This document shows positions 14,323-22,761 of a stretch of 53,546 bases of DNA, in pieces. Position numbers and translations under genes: made by a program. The first letter of the stretch is position 1. Each line of letters starts with the position of its first letter. This stretch comes from an uncultured Clostridia bacterium (GTDB taxonomy: Bacteria; Bacillota; Clostridia; HGM11327). The notes beneath the pieces were generated by a model. The model was not told the DNA's origin. It ran no database searches and saw nothing but the letters and a program-made list of their open reading frames with translations. The DNA lies in contig CAMEIT010000010.1 of assembly GCA_945918795.1 (NCBI GenBank), positions 1 through 53,546 of the forward strand. Reading direction: 5' to 3'.

Positions 14323-16011
14323 TTATTCCGTATATCCGTAAATTCTGCTGTGGAACCAATTAAGCTGCCACTCTTTGCCGTCTATTCCATGAATTTCGCT
14401 GTGTTCGGTAACAGCCGAGCCTACCGACGGACCCATATATACCGAATCCCAATAGCCCGAAACCTTGCCGTATGGGTAAGAATCATGATTAAGACCGCCG
14501 TCTCTTGCATTGTATACCGCAAGAGCAACATTTATCATGGTAGCACTGTCCATATCGGTTCTGACATAATGAGCGCACTCATTCAAAAGGTCAAGAAGCT
14601 TCGTCCAGCCCTCCGACTTGAATTTGTCAAGCAAAGCCTGAAGAACCTTGCCCTGTCTGAGAGTTCTGTATCTGTCATTATCGATATATCTTATTCTCAT
14701 ATAGGTGAGCGTTTGTTCACCCGTAAGGTCATAAGTTCCCGCAGCCGCACCCTTGCCTATTACAAGAGGTGCCTCTTTTGCGCTTAATTGAATCGTAACG
14801 CCTCCGAGTATATTGATTACAGACTTCATTCCGTTAAAATTGATTACTGCGTAATGATCTATCTTAATTCCGAAATAATTCTGTATCGTATTGATAGCTC
14901 CTGCCGGCGTATAATTGAATGCGGAATTTATCTTATTGTTAGTTTTCAAAACATTGTTCTGATCGTATATCGGAACGTACAAATCTCTCATTATCGACGT
15001 GAGACTCATCTGATTCGTCTTTGTATTGATCGACAGAATCATTATGGTATCAGAACGACCGTAGAACACATCCTCACGTGCGTCAATACCGAACATTGCA
15101 ATGTTGATCGTATCATTCATTTGCGGCGGAATCGTCGGCACTGTCGGATCCGGAGTGCTCAATGACGGTGTAGGTGTCGGTGTTGGTACGACAGGTGTAG
15201 GTGTCGGTGTTGGTGTCGGCGTCGGCGTCGGCGTTGGTGTTGGTGTAGGTGTAGGCGTCGGCGTCGGTGTCGGCTCATCAGGTGTAGGCGTCGGCACATC
15301 AGGTGTTTCTGTCGGGTCAATAGGTGTAGGCGTCGGGTCATCAGGCGTCGGCGTCGGCACAATAGGTGTCGGTGTCGGCTCTGTTCCCGTCGGGAGCTGT
15401 TTTTCGGTTACTGCAAATATACCCGCAGTCTGTGTATCGAAAACAATATATGCTCCGTCAGCCGTTTTATCCAAAGGAATTATCTCGCCGTCTATTATCC
15501 TATACAGATAAAAGCTGTCTGCATCTATTTCCTTTGAAGTCGGTATATACAATTTAACCGTATCGCCGAAATCATAATTGATTAATATTCTGTCTCCCGA
15601 AATTACATTGACGTGCAAAATACAAAATCTGCCGTCTGTCAGGCTCTTTATCATTTCAAACTGATCCGACGGAGCCTCGGGAGGAATATCGCTGCGCTCT
15701 TCACCGCAAAAGATTTCGCCGTTATTGAAAACATCGCCATTTGGATAAACAGCTTTTGCGTAAAAATCGGGATCCAATGTCGGATGCGGTGTAAGGCTCG
15801 GGTCCGAGAAAATGCTCGAATCCGGCGGTTCTATTATCTCATCAAACTTTTTTGCCACATACCAGGCACACGTAACAAGGATCGCCAGCAATATAGCCGC
15901 AATTCCTATAAGTATCCATTTTTTTACAGAAAAAGGTTTTCCGTTTCTGTCCCTATCTTTATCTTTACTCATTTTTATCAACATTCGCCTAAAGCGAATA
16001 CATCCTTTCAT
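14323..16011 (-). CDS. LytR-CpsA-Psr (LCP) family cell-wall glycopolymer transferase with Thr-Pro linker
   Basis: LCP proteins transfer undecaprenyl-linked glycopolymers (teichoic-acid- or capsule-like) onto peptidoglycan at the outer membrane face. The protein has 562 residues: a charged cytoplasmic N-terminus; a membrane helix (about 31-53, KWILIGIAAILLAILVTCAW); an extracellular beta-rich domain (about 85-205); a Thr-Pro repeat linker (about 209-296); and an LCP domain from about 303. LCP signatures: MFGIDAREDVFYGRSDTIMI, LTSIMRDLYVPI and the Arg-rich YMRIRYIDNDRYRTLRQGKV, whose arginines bind pyrophosphate. The linker would span the wall; it is coded by near-repeated hexamers and may vary in length. 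The start may be 15972 (MSKDKDRDRNG); no start has a strong ribosome site. It is transcribed alone. Confidence 0.9.
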   Translation of the reverse strand: MKGCIRFRRMLIKMSKDKDRDRNGKPFSVKKWILIGIAAILLAILVTCAWYVAKKFDEIIEPPDSSIFSDPSLTPHPTLDPDFYAKAVYPNGDVFNNGEIFCGEERSDIPPEAPSDQFEMIKSLTDGRFCILHVNVISGDRILINYDFGDTVKLYIPTSKEIDADSFYLYRIIDGEIIPLDKTADGAYIVFDTQTAGIFAVTEKQLPTGTEPTPTPIVPTPTPDDPTPTPIDPTETPDVPTPTPDEPTPTPTPTPTPTPTPTPTPTPTPTPTPVVPTPTPTPSLSTPDPTVPTIPPQMNDTINIAMFGIDAREDVFYGRSDTIMILSINTKTNQMSLTSIMRDLYVPIYDQNNVLKTNNKINSAFNYTPAGAINTIQNYFGIKIDHYAVINFNGMKSVINILGGVTIQLSAKEAPLVIGKGAAAGTYDLTGEQTLTYMRIRYIDNDRYRTLRQGKVLQALLDKFKSEGWTKLLDLLNECAHYVRTDMDSATMINVALAVYNARDGGLNHDSYPYGKVSGYWDSVYMGPSVGSAVTEHSEIHGIDGKEWQLNWFHSRIYGYTE

Positions 16012-16079
16012 ATTTTAGAATAATGCGCCGAGAATCAAAAAAACTTATTATTTATCCGCAGCACAAAATCATAAAGCTT

Positions 16080-16108
16080 ATAATAAAGCACTTTGCCGAA
16101 GCTTACAA
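16080..16108 (-). promoter_or_regulatory. Promoter for the LCP gene
   Basis: Minus strand: TTGTAA (16108-16103), 17-nt spacer, TATTAT (16085-16080), about 70-100 nt before the candidate start codons. Confidence 0.5.
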
Positions 16109-16181
16109 TACCCGCTTTCACAATCCCTTATAATATATTCACCCATAAGAAAATTATGAAGCAGCATTATCCTCAAGCAAG

Positions 16182-16466
16182 TTATTCCCAGGATTTGCTC
16201 TTTTCCTTTACTTGAAGTATGGGCACTACTATTATCATTGTGGAATTGCCCTTTACCACGTTTGTCGGATCATCGCTGTGCTTTACCTCGATATCCATCT
16301 GCTTGCTGTCAACCTCAAAATATTTTTCCAAAATTTCAGCAAATTCTCTCGTTACTGCGTCAATTACCTTTTCCGGCACCTGCGAACGCTCACTTGTAAG
16401 AATAACCTTAAGTCTGTTTTTCGCAGTTGAAGCGGAATTGTTTTTAAATAAATTTCGTATGTTCAT
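16182..16466 (-). CDS. minE: Cell division topological specificity factor MinE
   Basis: A 94-residue MinE, usual length. The N-terminal amphipathic segment MNIRNLFKNN would bind membrane. The anti-MinCD helix region is A-K-N-R-L-K-V-I-L-T-S-E-R, with a C-terminal alpha-beta dimerisation domain (VIDAVTREFAEILEKYFEVD, then MDIEVKHS). It stimulates MinD ATPase and drives pole-to-pole oscillation. It is last in the minC-minD-minE order, 56 nt after minD. Its presence implies oscillating Min rather than the static DivIVA/MinJ system of Bacillus. Confidence 0.95.
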   Translation of the reverse strand: MNIRNLFKNNSASTAKNRLKVILTSERSQVPEKVIDAVTREFAEILEKYFEVDSKQMDIEVKHSDDPTNVVKGNSTMIIVVPILQVKEKSKSWE

Positions 16467-16522
16467 ATTTTAACATAAGACAGTATCTTAAAAAATACTG
16501 CACTCCTTTCTCCGCTTAAGAA

Positions 16523-17305
16523 TTATTTTTTTGAAAACGCCTTTTTGATTTTTTCAAAAAAGCCCTTAGGTTCCTCTTCAACTTCCATTCCCGCAAGCTG
16601 TCTTGCTATCTTGTCGTAAGCCTTTCCCGCTTTTGAATTGGGGTTTGTAACGGCAGGCTCGCCCTTATTGCTTGCTTCGATTATGCAGCTGTCCTCCGGA
16701 ATAGCTCCGAGAAGCTTGATTCCGAGAAGCTCTCTTGTGTCCTCAATATCGAGCATATCGTTTTTCTTTATCATATCCGGACGTGTACGGTTTACGACAA
16801 GCGACGGATCCTCAATTCCTTCCGCATAAAGCAGACCGATTATTCTGTCGGCGTCTCTTATCGAAGACACCTCAGGTATTGCAACGACTATTGCCTTCTC
16901 AGCACCTGCAACAGCGTTTTTGAAGCCCTGCTCGATACCTGCCGGGCAGTCGATTATTACAAAATCGAATTTTTCCTTGAGTTCTGCGCAAAGCGCCTTC
17001 ATCTGATCCGGATTTACGGCATTTTTGTCCTTTGTCTGTGCCGCCGGCATTATGTAAAGCTCCTCAAAACGCTTGTCCTTAATAAGCGCCTGATTGAGTC
17101 TGCATTTTTTCTCAACATAATCAACAAGATCATATACTATTCTGTTTTCAAGACCCATTACGAGGTCAAGATTTCTCAAGCCTATATCGCCGTCCACAAG
17201 AACAACGCTTTTACCTAATTTTGCCAACGCAGTACCGATATTGGCAGTTGTAGTCGTTTTGCCGACTCCGCCCTTACCTGATGTTACAACTATTACTTGG
17301 CCCAT
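16523..17305 (-). CDS. minD: Septum site-determining ATPase MinD
   Basis: A 260-residue ParA/MinD-type ATPase that recruits MinC to the membrane. It has the deviant Walker A motif SGKGGVGKTTTTANIG (residues 9-24), LVDGDIGLRNLDLVMGLENR (A' motif) and FVIIDCPAGIEQG (Walker B). The C-terminal amphipathic membrane-targeting helix is GFFEKIKKAFSKK. It lies between minC and minE on the same strand, with AGGAAATAAA before the ATG. All catalytic features are intact. Confidence 0.97.
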   Translation of the reverse strand: MGQVIVVTSGKGGVGKTTTTANIGTALAKLGKSVVLVDGDIGLRNLDLVMGLENRIVYDLVDYVEKKCRLNQALIKDKRFEELYIMPAAQTKDKNAVNPDQMKALCAELKEKFDFVIIDCPAGIEQGFKNAVAGAEKAIVVAIPEVSSIRDADRIIGLLYAEGIEDPSLVVNRTRPDMIKKNDMLDIEDTRELLGIKLLGAIPEDSCIIEASNKGEPAVTNPNSKAGKAYDKIARQLAGMEVEEEPKGFFEKIKKAFSKK

Positions 17306-17328
17306 TTTATTTCCTCCATAAGTTATTT

Positions 17329-18024
17329 TTATATATTAACTGCCGACTCAATACTTATAAACTCTCCCGAAATTCTTGCGATTTCCGGGCGTATTGCCAA
17401 TTTCGGCTTGCCATCCGGTGATTTTGCGATTATGTGTGCTATGCGTATCTGAAGCGGAACCATGCAAAGCGCATAAATATATGCACTTTCATCACCCTCA
17501 CAGCCCGCATGAGCAGTTCCTCTCAATGTTCCGAGTACAAATATGCTTCCTCTTGCCTTAATGACAGCTCCGGCGTTTACGTCGCCTATTACAACTATAT
17601 TCCCGTCGTATTCGACCGTATCTCCGCTTCTTACAGTACCGTCCACATACCTTGTGGGAATATCCTGAGACTTGTGACAAGGCCTTGCGCTTTCCTGCTC
17701 GGCATCCTTGCGGCGCCTTGATGACCTTGTGCTTTCGCTTTTTCTTACAAACGGGTGACTTCTGAAATCATCCATTGTCATGTAATCGACATTTGCACAG
17801 TCTACATATTCTCTTGTTATTTCGGCAAGCTTCTGTTTTTGTTCTTCCGAAAAGTGATTCCCGACAAGCTTTACAGTATTAAGTCTTGTACCCTTAAAAA
17901 AGTCTTCGCGCTCCTTAAGAAAATCCTTATATGTTCCGAAGAGCTTTTCATCATCAAGTCTGCTGTCGAGATAAATATCTACTCCGTCTTTTGTTCCCTT
18001 AAGCTTAATATCGCTGTTTTCCAC
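17329..18024 (-). CDS. minC: Septum site-determining protein MinC
   Basis: FtsZ assembly inhibitor of 231 residues. The N-terminal domain (about 1-105) is followed by a charged Ser/Arg linker (KSESTRSSRRRKDAEQE) and a C-terminal beta-helix of GDTVEYDGNIVVIGDVNAGA / IKARGSIFVLGTLRGTAHAG repeats that binds MinD. The start codon is GTG directly abutting the maf stop, with GGAGG inside the end of maf 7 nt upstream, so translation is coupled. Length and architecture match the family. Confidence 0.95.
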   Translation of the reverse strand: MENSDIKLKGTKDGVDIYLDSRLDDEKLFGTYKDFLKEREDFFKGTRLNTVKLVGNHFSEEQKQKLAEITREYVDCANVDYMTMDDFRSHPFVRKSESTRSSRRRKDAEQESARPCHKSQDIPTRYVDGTVRSGDTVEYDGNIVVIGDVNAGAVIKARGSIFVLGTLRGTAHAGCEGDESAYIYALCMVPLQIRIAHIIAKSPDGKPKLAIRPEIARISGEFISIESAVNI

Positions 18025-18642
18025 TTAAATACCTCCGCAAGATAAATCAATATCAAAATTTTTGAGTGCCTCTGCAAGCTTGTACACGGGCAGTCCCACA
18101 ACATTAAAATAGCACCCTTCTATGCCCTTAATAAACATAGACGCTTTTCCCTGAATGGCATACGCGCCTGCTTTATCGAGTACATATTCGGTTTCAACGT
18201 AATGGCGCGCTTCTTTCTCGGAGATTTCTCTCATATGAACAAGCGTCACATCATAATCGGTGTATGTTTTTCCTTTTCCGTCTATCAAGGCAAAGCCGGA
18301 AATTACCTTGTGCGTCTTGCCGCTGAGCAGCCCGAGCATATGTATCGCATCGTTTTCATCGTGCGGCTTGCCGAGTATCACGTCGTCCGCCACCACTGCC
18401 GTATCAACGCCTATTATGACGCTCTCATCGGTAATATCCGTATTTTCATACACATACCGAGCCTTTTCCAGCGCAAGCATTGTGCTCTGCTGTTCGGGCG
18501 GAATATAGCCTTTGAGTTCTGTCTGTTTTTCAATAAAGCCGCGTTCGTCAAATTCAGACGCTCTTATTTCAAAAACAGCGCCCATGTTTGAAAGCAATTC
18601 GCGTCTTCTCGGGGATGCCGATGCGAGAATTAATTGTTTCAT
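18025..18642 (-). CDS. maf: Maf family nucleotide pyrophosphatase
   Basis: Maf proteins hydrolyse modified or canonical nucleoside triphosphates to monophosphates and are linked to septation arrest. The protein has 205 residues: LILASASPRRRELLSNMG is the N-terminal phosphate-binding signature, with EKAR, VIGVDTAVVADDVILGKP and GKTHKVISG following. It directly precedes minC, as in many Firmicutes, but without mreBCD between them. Start-codon spacing to the upstream small membrane gene is 1 nt, so the cluster reads as one operon from pgi or the DUF4321-like gene onward. Confidence 0.95.
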   Translation of the reverse strand: MKQLILASASPRRRELLSNMGAVFEIRASEFDERGFIEKQTELKGYIPPEQQSTMLALEKARYVYENTDITDESVIIGVDTAVVADDVILGKPHDENDAIHMLGLLSGKTHKVISGFALIDGKGKTYTDYDVTLVHMREISEKEARHYVETEYVLDKAGAYAIQGKASMFIKGIEGCYFNVVGLPVYKLAEALKNFDIDLSCGGI

Positions 18643-18643
18643 A

Positions 18644-18898
18644 TCATTTCTTAAAATACATCAACAATCCGGCAATAATACCCAACACCGTACCGAAATT
18701 CACCTTTATTGAAATGCCGAAGCATATCCTCAATACAGACAAATCTATCCACGTCGGAGTACCCGATGTGCCGAAGCTGAAGCTGTACGTAAATATCGGA
18801 CTGTTAATAAGCCTTGCAAGCAAATCGCCCACAAACGTTCCCATTATTACTCCTGCTGTCATAAACAGCAGGAGCATCCATACCGAATGTTTTTTCAT
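18644..18898 (-). CDS. DUF4321-like small membrane protein
   Basis: An 84-residue protein with two likely membrane segments, MLLLFMTAGVIMGTFVGDLL and a C-terminal FGISIKVNFGTVLGIIAGLLMYF, and a basic tail. The pattern matches the short clostridial family DUF4321, which I recall as often adjacent to maf; the function is unknown. It is tightly packed between pgi (6-nt gap) and maf (1-nt gap), so it belongs to the same transcript. A structural role at the division or elongation site is only suggested by position. Confidence 0.75.
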   Translation of the reverse strand: MKKHSVWMLLLFMTAGVIMGTFVGDLLARLINSPIFTYSFSFGTSGTPTWIDLSVLRICFGISIKVNFGTVLGIIAGLLMYFKK

Positions 18899-18904
18899 GA
18901 GTTA

Positions 18905-20314
18905 TCAGATTATATACTTTTGAGACTTAGGCTGTTTTTTGTCCAGCTCTTCCTTCTTTGTCTCGTAGCCTTTTCTGCCCATGAGAGCGTATGTGGCATT
19001 TTTGCCCTCTTCAACTCCCGGTTGGTCGTATGCGTTAATATTCAAAAGCTCGCCTGCAAAAGCAGTTTCCATTTCAAAGAAGTATAAGAGCTGTCCGAGT
19101 GTATTTGCGTTCAGTCTTGAAAGCGTTATTGTTCTGCTCCACTTCTGCGAAGCGTTTATTGCGTATTCGGTTGCAGACTGCTCTGTAAGTATAAGCTCGT
19201 TGAATGTGTGTCCCTTAAGGAAAGAGAGTGACGGAATATCGTCATATCCGCCGGGTATTTCAACGCGCGTTCTGTAATTGCCAACGCCTATGAATGTGAT
19301 TACCTTATCGGACGGACCCTCTGTATAGAGCTGTACCTGAGAATGCTGGTCTGTAACGCCTATCGATTTAACCGGAGTCTGACCCTTATTTACAACAACG
19401 CCGTCGTTATCGTATTTTTTACCGAGGCTCTCTGCCCAGAGCTGAGCATACCAATCGGCAATATATTTAAGAGAATCGGCATACGGCATCATTACGGAAA
19501 TATTCTTGCCTCTGTTCATGGCAATAACCTGCTGAACGGCAAACATAGCCGCAGGATTCTTATACATATTCTTTTCCTTGCATATTTCGTCCATATGAGC
19601 CGCACCCTTGAGCATAGCGTCTATATCTATTCCGCATACAGCCGCAGGGAGAAGACCTACCGGGCAAAGCTCGGAGAAACGTCCGCCTACACCGTCGGGC
19701 ACTATAAACTTCTTGAACTTTTCCTGCTTGCATATTTTTGCGAGGTTGCCCTTTTCGGCATCGGTCGTTACTATTATATTGTTTACATAATTATCGCCGA
19801 GCTTTTCAATGAGCATATCTCTTACGAGCAGATACTGGGACATTGTTTCCGATGTGCTGCCCGACTTTGTTATAACATTGAACATAGTCTTTTCAATATC
19901 GATAACGTCAAACAATGCCGACATTCTCTCCGGGTCCACATTGTCAATTACATAAAGACGCGGGCAGCCGTTTCTCGCTTCCTTTGAAAGGTCGTTATAA
20001 TATATATGATTAAGTGCCTGCTGAACAGCTATCGGTCCCAAAGCGGAGCCGCCTATGCCGAGTACAACAAAGTTGTCGAACTTAAACTTAATTTCGTCCG
20101 CAGTTTTCTTAATATCATTTACAACATCGTCCTGAGAATAAGGCAGATCCATCCACGCCGTGTATGTATTTACGCCGTCTTCTCTTTTTTTAGCTATAAC
20201 ATCGCAAGCCTCTGCTATTTTCTTCTCGTAGCCTGCCATTTCTTCCTCGGTTATCCCATCTTTAACGAAATCGCTCATAAGATAGTTATAATCGAAAATA
20301 ATAGTGTTATCCAT
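18905..20314 (-). CDS. pgi: Glucose-6-phosphate isomerase
   Basis: Interconverts glucose-6-phosphate and fructose-6-phosphate. The protein has 469 residues, near the shorter (about 450) Firmicute form. It has GIGGSALGPIAVQQALNH (sugar-phosphate site), VITKSGSTSETMSQYL (phosphate-binding SGT loop), DGVGGRFSELCPVGLLPAAV (the family signature), and a C-terminal QPGVEEGKNATYALMGRKG with the catalytic Lys region. GGAGGG precedes the ATG. It is the first gene of the run pgi - DUF4321-like - maf - minCDE. Confidence 0.96.
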   Translation of the reverse strand: MDNTIIFDYNYLMSDFVKDGITEEEMAGYEKKIAEACDVIAKKREDGVNTYTAWMDLPYSQDDVVNDIKKTADEIKFKFDNFVVLGIGGSALGPIAVQQALNHIYYNDLSKEARNGCPRLYVIDNVDPERMSALFDVIDIEKTMFNVITKSGSTSETMSQYLLVRDMLIEKLGDNYVNNIIVTTDAEKGNLAKICKQEKFKKFIVPDGVGGRFSELCPVGLLPAAVCGIDIDAMLKGAAHMDEICKEKNMYKNPAAMFAVQQVIAMNRGKNISVMMPYADSLKYIADWYAQLWAESLGKKYDNDGVVVNKGQTPVKSIGVTDQHSQVQLYTEGPSDKVITFIGVGNYRTRVEIPGGYDDIPSLSFLKGHTFNELILTEQSATEYAINASQKWSRTITLSRLNANTLGQLLYFFEMETAFAGELLNINAYDQPGVEEGKNATYALMGRKGYETKKEELDKKQPKSQKYII

Positions 20315-20378
20315 GTGCCCTCCACATTTATATATGATTCATTAAGTTATGTCAATTAGATAAAATTCTGACTTGTAT

Positions 20379-20406
20379 ATTATAACACAAATTCCCCAAA
20401 AATCAA
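20379..20406 (-). promoter_or_regulatory. Possible promoter for pgi
   Basis: Minus strand: TTGATT (20406-20401), 16-nt spacer, TATAAT (20384-20379). The -10 is consensus and the -35 matches at 4 of 6. Confidence 0.45.
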
Positions 20407-20497
20407 ATATATATTCTACAAATTGCCAAATATATTTACCCGCGCGCCGCAAAATTCGCCTTCAGACGCAAAAATGGCTTTTTTCATTCAAAAAACC

Positions 20498-20528
20498 AAA
20501 AGAGAACCCCGAAAAGGATTCTCTTTTT
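20498..20528 (-). terminator. Terminator of the glycyl-radical operon / SGNH gene
   Basis: AAAAGAGAA/TTCTCTTTT (20498-20506/20519-20527) with a 12-nt loop, 6 nt past the SGNH stop. It reads as a terminator on the minus strand (T-run after the stem) and is symmetrical enough to work both ways. Confidence 0.7.
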
Positions 20529-20533
20529 CCAAA

Positions 20534-21517
20534 TCAACCAATATATTTTTTCATTACAGGCAATATCGTCTCTGCGTAAATATAATATCCCGTTCCGTTT
20601 GGATGCCACTTGTCATGATAAACAAAAGCTCCTCTTTTATCCTCAGGCACCTCGTTCAATTTCTCACGAACGGCAGAATAGCAGTCCGCCAAAGGAATCC
20701 CACATCTTGCAGCGGTATTTCTTACCGCGTCAATATACATATCATACGAAGCAACACCGCTGCCGTAATACACGCTTCCCTGAATCGGAAATACAGTGTG
20801 CATTATGACTTTAGGCGTTATCGCCTTTGAAAGCGAAATTATCCTTTCAAGATCCGCCTCATATTTTTCTATCGTTTTTGAGCTTATCCAATCGTTTATT
20901 GTGCAGCCCTCAAACACTATCGCATACGGAGATATTTCCTTTATATAATGATCAAAATAATCCTCTGCATATCGTTCGGCTGTACACGAACCGACTCCGC
21001 AATTTACGACAGCGTATTCGCCCGTGTAAAATTCGATTCTGTGAATGTATATTTCGGTGTTTTCTCTTGCGCTTATTTCAAAGCGATGAATACCGTCCTC
21101 GAGCTTAAAATTGAACAGGCAAATGCACTTATTCATTTCCGTATCAAAGGACTGTACCTTATACTCACCCACACAGCTTCCGTCAACATAAAATCCGACA
21201 AAAGCATCATCCGGACGCGCCATTAAAAACACTCTGCAAAATGCGAATTTTTCATTCAGCACGAGGCTTTTGTTTTTTATTATGCCGAATTGCCCGTTTT
21301 TGTCCTCGCACAGCGAAGTAAGCTTATCCGAATAATACTCCTTTGCGCTTGAGCCTGACGAAATATTGTACGCATCACGTATGAGATTCACATAATTCGG
21401 AAATCCGAACGGCAGCATACGCAGATCCGAGCATTTGCAAGGCGGCTCAAGTGAATAATCAGCGCCAACGCCCTCGCCCCATGTATGCGAATCGCCGAGC
21501 ATTGCAATAATTTTCAT
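20534..21517 (-). CDS. SGNH/GDSL-family hydrolase
   Basis: A 327-residue hydrolase of the SGNH fold, which includes carbohydrate esterases and lipases. The nucleophile block is MLGDSHTWGEGV (Ser10), placed at the very N-terminus. The catalytic Asp/His block is HDKWHPNGTGYYIYAE near residue 305. The middle (about 95-165) is a beta-rich insert resembling the two-domain carbohydrate-esterase layout (CE2-like). There is no signal peptide. It is the last gene after GRE, activase and alcohol dehydrogenase, 45 nt downstream, so possibly co-transcribed; substrate unknown. A deacetylase of sugar or glycoside esters is one option. Confidence 0.78.
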   Translation of the reverse strand: MKIIAMLGDSHTWGEGVGADYSLEPPCKCSDLRMLPFGFPNYVNLIRDAYNISSGSSAKEYYSDKLTSLCEDKNGQFGIIKNKSLVLNEKFAFCRVFLMARPDDAFVGFYVDGSCVGEYKVQSFDTEMNKCICLFNFKLEDGIHRFEISARENTEIYIHRIEFYTGEYAVVNCGVGSCTAERYAEDYFDHYIKEISPYAIVFEGCTINDWISSKTIEKYEADLERIISLSKAITPKVIMHTVFPIQGSVYYGSGVASYDMYIDAVRNTAARCGIPLADCYSAVREKLNEVPEDKRGAFVYHDKWHPNGTGYYIYAETILPVMKKYIG

Positions 21518-21562
21518 TGCATATATACCGCTGTAAGCTTGTAAAGCGTCCTTTCCTTATTA

Positions 21563-22669
21563 TTAAACGAGCAAAGCCTTAACTGCTTTTCCGTTTTCAA
21601 GGTCATCAAACGCCTTATTTATGTCGCTGACGCTGTATGTTGATGCAACAGCACGTATTTTCGGCATAATATCGGGATGTGTTTCGAGGAAATCTATATA
21701 TCTTGCAACGTCGCAAAGTGAATATTGTGAAGAGCCTATGAGCTGGAGTGCGGCAAATGTTATGCGCTCAGGAGAAATTTCCACCTTGCCCTGACTTGAA
21801 TACTGTCCCGGTATCAGGTATACGCCTCTGTTTCTGAGCCAATCGATACCCTGAGGAACGGCCAAATGAGCGCCGCTTCCCTCAAACACAACGTCCGCAC
21901 CGAGGCCGTTGCTCATTTCCATGATTTTTTCCTTGATTTCATCAGCGCTTACATTGTCAAGAGTATAGCATACAGTCGCACCGAGTGCTTTTGCAAGCTT
22001 TTCTCTTTGAGGATTCGTTCTGCCCGCAACGCTTACTATGTTTTTGATTCCGAGCGAAGCAAAATATGCCACAGCAAACATTCCCACCGGTCCGAGTCCC
22101 TGAATAACGACAGTTTCCGCCTTTGAAAAATCATTTCCCGCTTTTTCTCCGAGCGAAACAGCATGAAGCGTCGTAGGACCCGCGCACGCAAATACAGCAG
22201 TCGTCACCGCATCAAGGTCACTCGGAACCTTTACGAGATTTTTTACCGGAGCATAATTATATTCTCCGAAGCCTCCGTGAAAATGCGGAGCAGTATCGGG
22301 ATGTCCTCCGTTTGTAACGCCGAGATGTACGCAGTTTGCGTCATCACCGTCATGGCAAAGCAAGCATTCTCCGCACGGGCAGGCAATATCGATTATAACC
22401 GTGTCGCCCTCATGTATTCCGTATTCATCGGCATCAGCGTCATTTATAGCTTCAACACAGCCTATGAACTCATGTCCGAGTATGACCGGTACAGAAGTTC
22501 CGAGATTTCCGTGCATAAAATGCAGATCCGTTCCGCATATTCCGCTTGCCGTCAATTTTACCGCCGCCATACCCTCGGCAGGCTTTGTAAGCGGATATTC
22601 TCTTATTTCAAACGGCTTCCCCGCCCCCGTAAATACTGCCGCTTTTGCTTTTTTTGTCAAATCAATCAT
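21563..22669 (-). CDS. Zinc-dependent alcohol dehydrogenase (MDR family, threonine-dehydrogenase-like)
   Basis: A 368-residue medium-chain dehydrogenase. The catalytic zinc site is C-G-T-D (GICGTDLHFMHG) with GHEFIG; the structural zinc cysteines are CPCGECLLCHDGDDANC. The NAD(P)-binding Rossmann segment is VVIQGLGPVGMFAVAYFASLG. The ATG at 22669 is preferred because AGGAAGG precedes it by 8 nt; a GTG three codons upstream sits on the ribosome site. It lies downstream of the GRE activase. An aldehyde made by the GRE could be reduced to alcohol here, recycling NADH, but that pairing is inferred from context only. Confidence 0.88.
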   Translation of the reverse strand: MIDLTKKAKAAVFTGAGKPFEIREYPLTKPAEGMAAVKLTASGICGTDLHFMHGNLGTSVPVILGHEFIGCVEAINDADADEYGIHEGDTVIIDIACPCGECLLCHDGDDANCVHLGVTNGGHPDTAPHFHGGFGEYNYAPVKNLVKVPSDLDAVTTAVFACAGPTTLHAVSLGEKAGNDFSKAETVVIQGLGPVGMFAVAYFASLGIKNIVSVAGRTNPQREKLAKALGATVCYTLDNVSADEIKEKIMEMSNGLGADVVFEGSGAHLAVPQGIDWLRNRGVYLIPGQYSSQGKVEISPERITFAALQLIGSSQYSLCDVARYIDFLETHPDIMPKIRAVASTYSVSDINKAFDDLENGKAVKALLV

Positions 22670-22708
22670 TGCTAACACCTTCCTATTTACATCAAATTAA
22701 ATTTATTC

Positions 22709-22727
22709 GTCGGCAAACAATGCCGAC
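22709..22727. other. Perfect stem-loop between activase and alcohol dehydrogenase
   Basis: GTCGGCA-AACAA-TGCCGAC, a perfect 7-bp stem with a 5-nt loop and no U-tract. It is likely an intra-operon processing or partial-termination signal. Confidence 0.45.
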
Positions 22728-22761
22728 TCAATCAAAAAACTCACATACCGATATATTGCGC

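Noticed and set aside
15101-15511. Plus-strand frame coding a long Gly-Val repeat
   Set aside because: It is the antisense reading of the Thr-Pro linker of the LCP gene; no ribosome site, and the LCP frame has clear domains on both sides.
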